A stretch of DNA of 31,605 nt from an uncultured Clostridia bacterium (GTDB lineage: Bacteria; Bacillota; Clostridia; Christensenellales; UBA1242). The stretch lies in assembly GCA_947626155.1 (NCBI GenBank), contig CANQRC010000006.1, positions 1 through 31,605 on the forward strand, in the 5' to 3' direction. Below the pieces are notes generated by a model that did no database searches, was not told the DNA's origin, and worked only from the letters and a program-made list of their open reading frames with translations. Position 1 is the first letter of the stretch. Every line of letters begins with the position of its first letter. Made by a program: the position numbers and the translations under genes. Positions 1 through 7,223 of the stretch are shown one piece after another.

Positions 1-164
1 GGTTGGGACAGACACCATTTCCGTGACGCGGCTTTGTAGCCTAACCTTTCTCATCCCAGTCCTCTTCCCTGTAAGTGATTTTTAATTTGTGCTTGCCGGG
101 CAAAGCCCTACGCTCGCAAAATTAAAAATTGATTATAGAATGTGAAAGTAAGTGCTTCGAAGAA
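1..164. other. Left-edge non-coding segment with an inverted repeat
   Basis: No plausible gene is visible here. At 79-128 there is a perfect 10-bp inverted repeat (TTTTTAATTT at 79-88 and AAATTAAAAA at 119-128) around a small GGGC-AAA-GCCC hairpin at 98-108, so the segment can fold on either strand. The first 75 bases are richer in GC than the surrounding intergenic DNA and contain short complementary blocks (TGGGAC near 4 with a CATCCCA-like block near 53), as expected of the end of a structured RNA or a gene lying left of the window. I could not match it to any RNA family I know. Confidence 0.35.
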
Positions 165-390
165 AAGTGGTTGAGATTCTTCATTCCGCTGGCGCTACAT
201 TCAGAATGACAGCATAGGGTAGACTGACAGCAAAAAGAATGACAGCAGGGGAGCGCTCAGGATGACAAAAAATAGAGGATGAGATTCTTCGCTGCGCTCA
301 GAATGACAGCATAACTGCGCTCAGAATGACAGCACAACAGCACTCAGAATGGCAGCATAGGGCAGACTGACAGCAAAGAAGAAGGAATGA
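165..390. repeat. Cluster of dispersed GAGATTCTTCG...CAGAATGACAGC repeats
   Basis: One near-complete unit (165-214) begins AGTGGTTGAGATTCTTC, continues through a variable GC-rich middle and ends TCAGAATGACAGCA. A shorter unit lies at about 280-312, followed by truncated copies of the CTCAGAATGACAGC half at about 314-330 and 340-356, and degenerate ACTGACAGC pieces. All have the same orientation, and the same family recurs at 10578-10835. Unit spacing and length are irregular and there are no unique spacers, so it is not CRISPR. From memory, similar sequences are scattered between genes in several bacterial phyla and often give spurious ORFs. Confidence 0.8.
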
Positions 391-414
391 TAGTAAGGGC
401 GGAACATATACAAA

Positions 415-449
415 ATATGGTGTAGTATGCATTGCATAATACACCATAT
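415..449. repeat. 35-bp near-perfect palindrome abutting a stop codon
   Basis: The left arm ATATGGTGTAGTATGCA (415-431) and right arm TGCATAATACACCATAT (433-449) pair over 17 bp with one mismatch around a single central T. It ends one base before the stop codon (450-452) of the minus-strand AlkD-like gene. As RNA from that gene it could form a long hairpin followed by UUUUG and act as a 3' stabiliser or weak terminator. The same sequence recurs at 15195-15243 next to another stop codon. Confidence 0.8.
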
Positions 450-1100
450 CTATTTTATTTGTGTTAATATTTGTTTTTGCTCTTTTGTCACGCGGTAGCT
501 TTCGTTTGCTTTTGATATTGCCCTTTTCTTGATAAAATCATCTTTTGTATTCTCAATTTCTTTCAGGGCAAGAGGAAAGTTTATTGTGCAAAGTTCTGCG
601 TAAAACCATGCGGTTGCCATTTTCACATAATAGGCTTGGCAAGTGATTTTTCTTAAGTTTTTTAAAATTTCTTCAATTTTGTCTGTTTTGATGAAAAACC
701 GCATAAGTCCCAAAATTCCTGCGCGCACATAAAATTCCTTTTCGCTTCTTAAGAGGCTTGAAAACTTTTTATAGGCGGCGGGAGTGTTTAGCATTTTCAG
801 GCTTGGCACAATGCAGTCGCAGGTGCACCAATTGTCCACAAATGGCAAAACGTTTTCAAGATATTCCATTTGTTCCTGCCCGTTTTTAATTTCGCCGGCG
901 GCAAAGCCATAAAGCAAGATTTCTTCGTGGGAAGAGTTCTCGGAAAGGTCTATATATTCCGGCTCAATAAATTTTGCATATTTTCTTAAAACGGGAAGCC
1001 TGACACCGACAATTTCGTGCTGGGATTTTATGAACTTCTTATTAAAATTCGCGTAGCCAAGGTCGGCGTTTTCTCTCAAAAATTTTTGAATGTTTTGCAC
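450..1100 (-). CDS. AlkD-like DNA alkylation repair protein
   Basis: This 216-residue all-helical protein fits the DNA_alkylation/AlkD family of HEAT-like-repeat DNA glycosylases, which remove alkylated purines without base flipping. Family hallmarks include an N-terminal GVRLPVLRKYAK block (residues 32-43) and DNWCTCD, where W91 and D95 have the +4 spacing of the catalytic W109/D113 pair of Bacillus cereus AlkD. R126 fits the DNA-contacting arginine, and YVKMATAWFYAEL (158-170) is a typical helix. The second tryptophan of the AlkD cleft is not obvious in the C-terminal RAISKANESYRV block, so activity or substrate may differ. The start has a GGAGAAAG ribosome site. It lies 11 bp after the ABC transporter gene and is probably the last gene of the marR operon. 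The family call is firm; the exact substrate is not. Confidence 0.85.
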   Translation of the reverse strand: MQNIQKFLRENADLGYANFNKKFIKSQHEIVGVRLPVLRKYAKFIEPEYIDLSENSSHEEILLYGFAAGEIKNGQEQMEYLENVLPFVDNWCTCDCIVPSLKMLNTPAAYKKFSSLLRSEKEFYVRAGILGLMRFFIKTDKIEEILKNLRKITCQAYYVKMATAWFYAELCTINFPLALKEIENTKDDFIKKRAISKANESYRVTKEQKQILTQIK

Positions 1101-1111
1101 ATCTTTCTCCG

Positions 1112-3400
1112 TTATTCTCTGCGCAGGCTTTCAACAGGGTCAAGTTTGGATGCCTTGTTTGCTGGATACAAGCCGGAGAGCATACTGATGAAGATTGCAA
1201 CGCCCATGCCTACCGCGAAATACCACCACCTGTAGGTGATTGGGGCAAGCCCAATTGTGCTGTTTAGCACCAAAACCACAATCAGCGTTAGGAGGAGGTT
1301 GAATAATATGCCACAAATTCCGCTCAAAACTCCCACTAGGAAACTTTCGGAGGTGAATATTCGTCTTATGTCTTTTCTTCTTGCACCAATTGACTTCAAC
1401 ACGCCAATTTCTTTCGTTCTTTCAGTTACGCTCATGTAAAGAACAACCAAAATCATCATGGCAGAAACGAGAAGTGAGATGAGCGAAATGACAATTAAAC
1501 TTGTGCCAATAACGCTTGTCATGCTTCTGAACATTCCTGCAAGTTGCTCCTCAATTGAACCGGTGAATTCATTTTCATAATATGTGTTGAGATATTCGTT
1601 TATTGTAGCAACAATTTTTTCATTGCCTGTTTGAATGTAGAGGGCGTTTGCTCCAAAATAATCTCCAGCACCTTTTTCATCGAAAAGTTGATATAGGAAA
1701 TCATAATCCACATACATAACATTAAAGCCAGCCATAACTGAGGTGTCCATAATTCCGGTAATTTTTATTTTTTCTAGATTGGATGTTTCTTTGTTTTTGT
1801 ATTCAATAAAAGTTAAAGGAATTGATTCTTTACCTTTTGATATATCGCCTGGAATTGTAAGAGAAATTTTAACTTCTGCTCCAATTATATCTGTTTTTGT
1901 TTCCGCTTTTTCAAACATCTGCTTTATGCCGGGGGTGAACATAACTCCACCTTTTGAAGTTGCCATTTCACCTTCACTTACATTGCTCTTTGAATAGAAT
2001 GGTGGGATTGTGTATAGGTAAATTATGCTGTCATATGCACCTTGTTGGCTTATATCTTCCAAATTTTTGGGGGTTGGAACTCTTCCTTCATCGTGGTAGG
2101 TGTTTTCTGGGTCATATAAAACTTTTCCATCAAACAGAGCCGCCATAACTTGAAGCCCGCGGGTTAGGGTTGCATTAGTTTTGTCTATTGAGCCATCTTC
2201 ACGCTTGCCTTCTGTTAGTTCAAAATTGAATCCTTTGTTCTTTAACCAAGCGTTTAGGCCAATTTTTCCGCCCTCTTCTTCCGCTATGCCGTCTCCGTTT
2301 ATAAGTTCATCTATTTCGTCGTCAGTGAAAGGGTTAAACTTCGCCATCTCGTTTAGGCTCTTGGCACTTTTTTTGATGGTGACAATGGTTGGGTCGGAGT
2401 AAGATTTCATGGTGTCATCAATAAAGTCGGTTATGCCGCTTGAGAAACACATCATAAGAATCAAACTTCCAATTCCAATTGCCACGCCAATGGACATCAG
2501 GATGTTTTTGGTTTTGCTTGCCCACATATTGTGGAATGAGAGGCGAATGGCTTGCCACAAAGAAAGATTTTGTTTCTCTTTGAAGTTTCTAAAATTCCTC
2601 TTTGTTTTCTTTGCCTCAGCCTTCTCTGCCGTTTTTTGAGCAAACTTTTGGTCTATGCTCTCTTCTTTCTTTGGCTCTTGTTCTGCCTCTTCGGTGGAAG
2701 GGGCGTTTTTAACATAATTTTCATTTATGCGGTCGGCAATTATTTTTCCGTCTGAAATTTCAACAACTCTTGAGGAAATTGACGCAACTTTTTCACTGTG
2801 GGTGACCATGATGACAAGTTTTCCGCTGTCGGCAATTTCTTTCAAAATTTCAAGAATTTGCATGGATGTTCCGCTGTCAAGCGCGCCGGTTGGCTCATCC
2901 GCAATGATGATTTCAGGGTCATTTATCAGCGCTCTTGCAATTGCCACACGCTGCTTTTGCCCGCCGGAGAGTTGGGTTGGCTTCTTCTTCAATTGGTCGG
3001 CAAGGCCAACTCTTTTTAAAATAGTTGTGGCCCTTTCAACTTTTTCTTTTTCGCTGACATTCGAAAGGGTCAGGGCGAGGGTGACATTATCCAAAATTGT
3101 GAGGTGGGAGATAAGGTTGAAAGACTGAAAAACGAAGCCGACATGATTTTTTCGGTATTTGTCAAGTTCTTTGTCAGTCAGTTTGCCAAGATTTTGACCG
3201 CCGGCAATAATTCCGCCAGTGAAATCACTGTCAAGGCCGCCAATCAAGTTCATAAGGGTGGACTTTCCGCTTCCGCTTTCGCCGACAATGGACACAAGTT
3301 CGCCCTTGTCAAACTCGACGTTGATATCTTGCAGCGCCTGAAAAGTCTCTCTATTTGAAAGTTTGTAAAACTTGTTTACATGAATCAGTTTCAGTTCCAT
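1112..3400 (-). CDS. MacB-type ABC transporter, ATPase fused to FtsX-fold permease
   Basis: The 762-residue polypeptide begins with a complete ABC ATPase: Walker A GESGSGKST at 40-48, Q-loop Q92, signature LSGGQKQ at 144-150, Walker B IIIADEP at 164-170 and switch H201. A charged linker (about 230-275) leads to a MacB/FtsX-type permease: TM1 about 300-322, a large extracytoplasmic domain, then three C-terminal helices (about 640-665, 692-716, 723-741). The segment SVTERTKEIGVLKSIGARR between TM2 and TM3 is the hallmark coupling motif, and the protein ends with DPVESLRRE. Such transporters act as mechanotransmission pumps for antimicrobial peptides, lipoproteins or macrolides. ATPase-then-permease fusion is the MacB order; no MacA or TolC partner is nearby, as expected for a Gram-positive. 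The start has GGAGG. It is 9 bp after the MarR gene, suggesting substrate-induced export; the substrate is unknown. Confidence 0.93.
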   Translation of the reverse strand: MELKLIHVNKFYKLSNRETFQALQDINVEFDKGELVSIVGESGSGKSTLMNLIGGLDSDFTGGIIAGGQNLGKLTDKELDKYRKNHVGFVFQSFNLISHLTILDNVTLALTLSNVSEKEKVERATTILKRVGLADQLKKKPTQLSGGQKQRVAIARALINDPEIIIADEPTGALDSGTSMQILEILKEIADSGKLVIMVTHSEKVASISSRVVEISDGKIIADRINENYVKNAPSTEEAEQEPKKEESIDQKFAQKTAEKAEAKKTKRNFRNFKEKQNLSLWQAIRLSFHNMWASKTKNILMSIGVAIGIGSLILMMCFSSGITDFIDDTMKSYSDPTIVTIKKSAKSLNEMAKFNPFTDDEIDELINGDGIAEEEGGKIGLNAWLKNKGFNFELTEGKREDGSIDKTNATLTRGLQVMAALFDGKVLYDPENTYHDEGRVPTPKNLEDISQQGAYDSIIYLYTIPPFYSKSNVSEGEMATSKGGVMFTPGIKQMFEKAETKTDIIGAEVKISLTIPGDISKGKESIPLTFIEYKNKETSNLEKIKITGIMDTSVMAGFNVMYVDYDFLYQLFDEKGAGDYFGANALYIQTGNEKIVATINEYLNTYYENEFTGSIEEQLAGMFRSMTSVIGTSLIVISLISLLVSAMMILVVLYMSVTERTKEIGVLKSIGARRKDIRRIFTSESFLVGVLSGICGILFNLLLTLIVVLVLNSTIGLAPITYRWWYFAVGMGVAIFISMLSGLYPANKASKLDPVESLRRE

Positions 3401-3409
3401 ATTTTCCTC

Positions 3410-3802
3410 CTACAACTCACCTGAGTTTTGTATCAATTTGTCTAAAACTTTGGCAAAAATTTCTTTTTCTTCATTGGTCACGCCGCTGAAAAGCGACTCC
3501 AAAAGGTTTTCTTTTGTTTTTTCAACTTGTTTTGCATACTCAATGCCTTTTTCGGTTAGGGTGATGCCCTTTCCAACTTTGACAAGGCCTTTAAGCTGCA
3601 TCTTCAAAAGCGTTCGGCTTGTGTGAGCCTTGTTGCAGCCAACAAGTTTTGTAAGTTCCTGCTGAGAATTAATTTCGTTTTTAAGCAAAATTTCCGCAAA
3701 AACTGCAAAAGAAGAGCACAATTCACCATTTTCACTCATATGTTTTGCATATATCTTTTTTATGAGAAGTATGCGGTTTATGTCAAGAAATTCGTTTTGC
3801 AT
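3410..3802 (-). CDS. MarR-family transcriptional regulator
   Basis: This 130-residue protein has the MarR winged-helix layout: an N-terminal dimerisation helix, a helix-turn-helix (INSQQELTKLVGCNKAHTSRTL, about 44-65, longer than the core), a recognition region reading MQLKGLVKVG, a wing with ITLTEKGIEYAKQVE and a C-terminal dimerisation helix. MarR proteins bind palindromic operators as dimers and usually release on ligand or oxidant binding. The gene starts with GGAGGAAAA-ATG and heads the operon with the MacB-type transporter and the AlkD-like glycosylase. A palindrome overlapping its own -10 region (3821-3843) suggests autorepression. The ligand cannot be read from the sequence. Confidence 0.88.
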   Translation of the reverse strand: MQNEFLDINRILLIKKIYAKHMSENGELCSSFAVFAEILLKNEINSQQELTKLVGCNKAHTSRTLLKMQLKGLVKVGKGITLTEKGIEYAKQVEKTKENLLESLFSGVTNEEKEIFAKVLDKLIQNSGEL

Positions 3803-3820
3803 TTTTCCTCCAAATTCGCC

Positions 3821-3843
3821 TTTGTTGACTACTCAACACAAAG
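3821..3843. promoter_or_regulatory. Candidate MarR operator
   Basis: TGTTGA (3823-3828), a 4-bp spacer CTAC and TCAACA (3833-3838) form a perfect inverted repeat, with partial symmetry extending through the flanking TTT and AAAG. It sits just downstream of the minus-strand -10 box at the probable transcription start of the marR operon. A TTGA/TCAA palindrome at this place is typical of MarR-family autorepression. Confidence 0.6.
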
Positions 3844-3870
3844 TATATCACATTCCAAAAAATTAGTCAA
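3842..3870 (-). promoter_or_regulatory. Promoter of the marR-ABC-AlkD operon
   Basis: On the minus strand, -35 TTGACT (3865-3870), a 17-bp spacer and -10 TATACT (3842-3847). This gives a leader of about 33 nt before the marR ATG, with the palindromic operator at the start point. Confidence 0.8.
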
Positions 3871-3902
3871 TAATTTACACTATAAATAAATCATAAAAAA
3901 AT

Positions 3903-3931
3903 TTGAAATTTTGTTTTTTGTGTGCTATAAT
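3903..3931 (+). promoter_or_regulatory. Promoter of the metal permease gene
   Basis: -35 TTGAAA (3903-3908), 17-bp spacer, -10 TATAAT (3926-3931). The predicted start near 3938 leaves a roughly 15-nt leader with GGGGCGAG before ATG 3953. It also rules out the upstream TTG at 3911 as the start codon. The promoter is divergent from that of marR, about 40 bp away. Confidence 0.85.
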
Positions 3932-3952
3932 AAAAAAACTTTTGGGGCGAGT

Positions 3953-4906
3953 ATGAAGGAAATTTTTGCAGAAAGTTTGTTTGATGCCGTTTTGGACACT
4001 TTGAAAGTGCTTCCAATCCTTTTTCTTGCCTATCTTTTGGTGTCATACATTTCTCACGACCACAAACACAAGTTCAGCCACTTTTTGTCTAAGAAAAACA
4101 AGGCAAGCGTCTTTTATGCTTCTTGCCTTGGGTGCGTGCCTCAATGCGGCTTTTCATCCGTTATCGCTGACCTCTACTCTGAAAGAAAAGTGAGCATAGG
4201 AACGCTGATTGCGGTGTTTATTGCCACCTCTGACGAGGCGCTGCCCATCATGATTTCCAACACCGACAAAATTGTTGACCTTTTGATTTTGATTGGCGTG
4301 AAAGTGGCGCTGGCAATAATTTGGGGCTACGCAATAGATTTTGTGTTTTCGCTTTTTAAAAACCGCAAAAGAAGGACGGTTGTTGAAATTCCTGCGCGCG
4401 AAGAGGAGGGTGAACATCACTTGCATGAATGCGGGCATATTCACACCGACCACTGCGCGCACGGGCATGAAGATTGCTGTGTTGACAACGTGTTTATTGA
4501 CGCCATTGCTCACACTTTTTCAATTGCGGTCTACATTTTTGTGGCAACTTTCATTTTAAACATGATTGTAACTTCAATTGATATTTCCGCGCTGCAAAAC
4601 TTCTTGAACACAAATGTTTATCTTCAAATTGTGCTTGCAAGTTTGATTGGGCTTATTCCAAATTGCGCATCTTCTGTGCTTTTGGTGGAACTCTTCATGG
4701 GTGTGGCAGTTTCGGGGCAGGTTGTTCAAATTTTGAGTTTTCCTGCACTTGTGGCTGGGCTTACCGCGGGCGCGGGCGTTGGACTTGTGATTTTGTTTGC
4801 AAGAAATAAAAAGCACATTTTAGAAAACTTGGGTGTGCTTCTGCTTCAATTTGTTATTGGGCTTGTGTCCGGCTTTGCTGTTTTTGGATTTATGCTTCTG
4901 TTTTAA
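3953..4906 (+). CDS. Ten-TM heavy-metal/metalloid exporter (ArsP_2/DUF2899-like)
   Basis: The 317-residue polytopic protein is built as two similar halves, each with a Gly-Pro-Cys signature: GCVPQCGFSSV (60-70) and GLIPNCASSVLL (233-244). This pattern belongs to the putative arsenic/manganese exporter family ArsP_2 (DUF2899). The cytoplasmic linker between the halves (about 155-176) is very rich in His and Cys (HHLHECGHIH, then DHCAHGHEDCC), a likely metal-binding or sensing loop. I chose ATG 3953 rather than the TTG at 3911 because the promoter overlaps the upstream extension and GGGGCGAG precedes 3953. The stop overlaps that of the convergent gene by 3 nt. Whether it moves Mn, arsenical or another metal is unclear. 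Confidence 0.82.
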   Translation: MKEIFAESLFDAVLDTLKVLPILFLAYLLVSYISHDHKHKFSHFLSKKNKASVFYASCLGCVPQCGFSSVIADLYSERKVSIGTLIAVFIATSDEALPIMISNTDKIVDLLILIGVKVALAIIWGYAIDFVFSLFKNRKRRTVVEIPAREEEGEHHLHECGHIHTDHCAHGHEDCCVDNVFIDAIAHTFSIAVYIFVATFILNMIVTSIDISALQNFLNTNVYLQIVLASLIGLIPNCASSVLLVELFMGVAVSGQVVQILSFPALVAGLTAGAGVGLVILFARNKKHILENLGVLLLQFVIGLVSGFAVFGFMLLF

Positions 4907-5154
4907 CCGTTCAAGCCGTTTGATTGGCGCTCCATATTTTCAACGACAATGTCTTGAATGTCGCCAAGGCTATCACAATATTCAAGCACTTTCCATGGCG
5001 TGTTTGTGTGAAAGTGGAGGCGAAGCATTTCGTCGTCTCCAACAACCAAAAGGCAATCCCCCTTAATATTTTTTGTTATATAATCTCTCACTTTTTCGTC
5101 TGAGAGGTTTTTTCCTTCTACAAGAAGTTGGGTGTCAAATTTATATTCAATCAT
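4903..5154 (-). CDS. Stand-alone FakA/YloV-type (Dak1_2-like) domain protein
   Basis: The 83-residue protein resembles the central domain of the fatty-acid kinase FakA (YloV): an N-terminal YKFDTQLLVEG strand, a regular KVRDYITKNIKGDCLLVVGDDE-like stretch (about 21-42) and RLHFHTNTPWKVLEYCDSLGDI (about 45-66), where the LHFHTN block matches the conserved VHVHTN of FakA. The Dak2 nucleotide-binding domain and the C-terminal FakB-contact domain are absent. It is the last gene of a three-gene operon; its AAGGAG ribosome site overlaps the stop codon of the upstream DivIVA-like gene, implying coupling. It could bind lipid or a partner protein, or be a relic. The domain match is from memory of the family. 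Confidence 0.6.
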   Translation of the reverse strand: MIEYKFDTQLLVEGKNLSDEKVRDYITKNIKGDCLLVVGDDEMLRLHFHTNTPWKVLEYCDSLGDIQDIVVENMERQSNGLNG

Positions 5155-5165
5155 ATTTTTTCTCC

Positions 5166-5798
5166 TTAGTTTTGATTTGCTCTGTTATAAAAATCAAACG
5201 CTTTCATAATCTCTTCAAGGTCTTCGGTTGGGTTTAGCGCCTCCTCAAAACTGAAGCCGCTTTCGCTGACCGGATAGTCCTTCAAGGTTTTTGTTGTGGA
5301 AATGTGAACTTCTTTTGGAGGCTGAGGCGTCTTTTTGTAGTCTTGCATTTTTGTTAGAAGCAGGCGCATACTGTCGTTTTCAGAGTAAATTGGGCGGGTG
5401 ATGTTTGACATTTTGTCATAGTTGTCTTTGAAACTTTGAACAATTCTTGTAAACTCGCTCATGATGTCCTCAAAGTTCTGGTCGCGGCGAAGTTGTGGAA
5501 ATTTTGTGTTTAACTCTTTCAACAAAATTTCAATTTTGTCCATGATCAGTTTGTTGAAATTTTTTGAGCCCTCTTCTTGAATTTTTTTTGCTTTTTCAAT
5601 CACGTTTAGGGCGTTTAAAATGTTTTTTTCTTTGTTTTCAATTTCAACTCTTTCATTTTTTGCGTCAAGAAGCCGCTTTTCGCTGTCCAAAACTTTCAGT
5701 TTTTCTTCCATAAGTTTGGCTTCATAACTTGTTTTCATTCTTTGTATGAAACTGTCAACTTCAATTTTGTTATATCCATTTAACTCTTCAGAAAACAT
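5166..5798 (-). CDS. DivIVA-like coiled-coil protein
   Basis: The N-terminus (FSEELNGYNKIEVDSFIQRM, residues 2-21) resembles the membrane-binding head of DivIVA/GpsB proteins, where a phi-x-x-GYxxxxVDxF pattern precedes coiled coil. Residues about 22-75 are a charged heptad-rich coiled coil (KLMEEKLKVLDSEKRLL), followed by a second helical part to about 130 and a proline- and acid-rich C-terminal tail. At 210 residues it has the size of DivIVA paralogues that mark curved membrane at septa and poles. It lies between a small membrane protein (2-bp gap) and the FakA-domain protein (11-bp gap). CGGAGA just before ATG is its ribosome site and lies within the last codons of the upstream gene. A role at the envelope is inferred. 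Confidence 0.55.
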   Translation of the reverse strand: MFSEELNGYNKIEVDSFIQRMKTSYEAKLMEEKLKVLDSEKRLLDAKNERVEIENKEKNILNALNVIEKAKKIQEEGSKNFNKLIMDKIEILLKELNTKFPQLRRDQNFEDIMSEFTRIVQSFKDNYDKMSNITRPIYSENDSMRLLLTKMQDYKKTPQPPKEVHISTTKTLKDYPVSESGFSFEEALNPTEDLEEIMKAFDFYNRANQN

Positions 5799-5800
5799 AT

Positions 5801-6298
5801 TTATCTCCGTTTAAAATGTAGGAACATCTCCAATATCAATAATAACAAAAATGGCACAACAAAAGCAATAAAAATTGGGGTAGAAATAAAATTTTTTGTT
5901 AGAAGAAGGCTGTAAATGCCCACGAAAAATATCGAAAAAGCAAGAACAAGGTGAAGGGGCTGCCTGCAGACTATGCAGGTGACAACTGAGGCAACAATAA
6001 AGGCTAGGCACACATAATAGCCGGCATAGAAAGTGGTGTTTGTGTAAAAGAAAACAAAGCCAACAATTCCTATGTTTGTGAGGAGGCTACCAAAATAGAG
6101 GCTGCTGTCAAGGCGAAAGAGCAGGCTTTTGACAATTTCAAACACTCCAAGAAAAAGGCAAAAGCCAAAGAACCAGAGGGCTGGGTTTTTGAGAACAAAG
6201 ATTGAGATGAAGATAAAAACAAAAAATGCCCAAGAAAACAGGAGGGCACTTGTTCTTAAAATTATGCTTTTTTTGACGCCTAAAACTCTTCCATTCAT
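5801..6298 (-). CDS. Small integral membrane protein, unknown function
   Basis: I do not recognise this 165-residue protein. It is almost entirely hydrophobic, with about five or six predicted helices (roughly 12-35, 40-58, 68-85, 90-110, 113-132, 138-158), a basic N-terminus (GRVLGVKKS) and a basic end (HFKRR). Two cysteines sit close together in CIVCRQPLH (about 109-117). It is the first gene of the operon with the DivIVA-like and FakA-domain proteins, which suggests an envelope role. No ribosome binding site precedes ATG 6298; instead a TAATAA box ends 7 nt upstream, so the mRNA may be leaderless. Confidence 0.7.
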   Translation of the reverse strand: MNGRVLGVKKSIILRTSALLFSWAFFVFIFISIFVLKNPALWFFGFCLFLGVFEIVKSLLFRLDSSLYFGSLLTNIGIVGFVFFYTNTTFYAGYYVCLAFIVASVVTCIVCRQPLHLVLAFSIFFVGIYSLLLTKNFISTPIFIAFVVPFLLLLILEMFLHFKRR

Positions 6299-6305
6299 AT
6301 TTTGA

Positions 6306-6335
6306 TTATTAGCGCAAAAATTTGATTTTATTCAA
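6306..6335 (-). promoter_or_regulatory. Possible promoter giving a leaderless mRNA
   Basis: On the minus strand, TTGAAT (6330-6335), an 18-bp spacer and TAATAA (6306-6311). The box ends 7 nt before ATG 6298, so transcription would start at or next to the A of the start codon. The -10 match is weaker than in the other leaderless cases here. Confidence 0.45.
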
Positions 6336-6362
6336 AAAAATGCGTTTTTTAACGCATTTTTT
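6334..6362 (-). terminator. Terminator of lgt
   Basis: AAAAAAATGCGTT and AACGCATTTTTTT form a symmetric hairpin with a TTTT loop. T-runs on both strands would allow bidirectional action. It lies 17 bp after the minus-strand lgt stop and overlaps the -35 region of the next operon. Confidence 0.85.
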
Positions 6363-6378
6363 CACTTTTTTTTGAAAT

Positions 6379-7203
6379 TTAAAGGTCTTTTTTGATAATT
6401 TCTAATATTTTTTCAGTTGTGTCTTTCTTTTTGTGTTCTTTGAAAAAACAATATGCAAGATAGCCAATGCCGCAAATTATGAACACAATTGAAAGCACTT
6501 GCGACACCCTCATGGAGCCAAGATATAAACTGTCAGTTCTCAGGCCTTCAATCCAAGACCTGCCAGTGCCATAGAAGATGAGATAGAATGCAAAGACCAC
6601 GCAGTTGTTCTTGAAGTTCGCCTTGTAGAGCATTGCCAAAAGTAGCCAGAAGGACACAAAATTCCAAAGGCTTTCATAGAAAAATGTTGCCAAATGCCAA
6701 CTGCTGTTTGCCTCAATGTAAACCGCAAAAGGAAACCACTGTTGGGCAGGATTTGTGACCTCATAGCCATACGCTTCCTGATTGAAGAAGTTTCCCCATC
6801 TGCCAAGAGATTGTGAAATTATCAGCGCAGGGGCAATGATGTCGGCAAGCGCCAAAATATTCTTTTTGTGAATAAGGCAATACAAAACAAGCCCAAGTGC
6901 GCCGCCAATTAGGCCACCATAGAAGCCAAGGCCACCTTCCCAAATTTTGAAAACATCCCAAAAATTTGTGTAGTGGTCTAGGCTGAACAAAACATAATAA
7001 ATCCTTGCGCCAATAATTGCAAGTGGAATGATGTAGCACGCCAAGGTGAGGATGTCCTCTTTTTTGAAACCTCTTTTCTTTGCAAAAACCATGGCGAGCA
7101 CCACGCCCAAAAGATATGACAGGGCGCTCGTCAAGCCATAAAAATGAATTTTAAAGCCAAACAAATAAAATCCATCAGGAATTGAAAGCATTAGATCCAA
7201 CAT
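6379..7203 (-). CDS. lgt: Prolipoprotein diacylglyceryl transferase
   Basis: Lgt transfers diacylglycerol from phosphatidylglycerol to the lipobox cysteine of prelipoproteins at the outer face of the cytoplasmic membrane. The 274-residue protein has seven predicted membrane helices and the family motifs: HFYGL near the N-terminus (20-24), WEGGLGFYGGLIGG (88-101), the Lgt signature GRWGNFFNQEAYG (134-146, with R135) and GTGRSWIEGLRTD (212-224), whose R215, E219 and R222 correspond to conserved polar residues. The N-terminus fits the usual start, with GAGGT ahead of ATG 7203. It has its own promoter and terminator and is therefore monocistronic. Confidence 0.97.
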   Translation of the reverse strand: MLDLMLSIPDGFYLFGFKIHFYGLTSALSYLLGVVLAMVFAKKRGFKKEDILTLACYIIPLAIIGARIYYVLFSLDHYTNFWDVFKIWEGGLGFYGGLIGGALGLVLYCLIHKKNILALADIIAPALIISQSLGRWGNFFNQEAYGYEVTNPAQQWFPFAVYIEANSSWHLATFFYESLWNFVSFWLLLAMLYKANFKNNCVVFAFYLIFYGTGRSWIEGLRTDSLYLGSMRVSQVLSIVFIICGIGYLAYCFFKEHKKKDTTEKILEIIKKDL

Positions 7204-7223
7204 TCTTACCTCATTATATGCCT

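Noticed and set aside
165..390. CRISPR array
   Set aside because: Units are of variable length and degeneracy, are not separated by unique spacers of constant size, and no cas gene is near.
3911..3952. Longer permease start at the TTG
   Set aside because: The -10 box of a good promoter lies in this interval and GGGGCGAG precedes ATG 3953.
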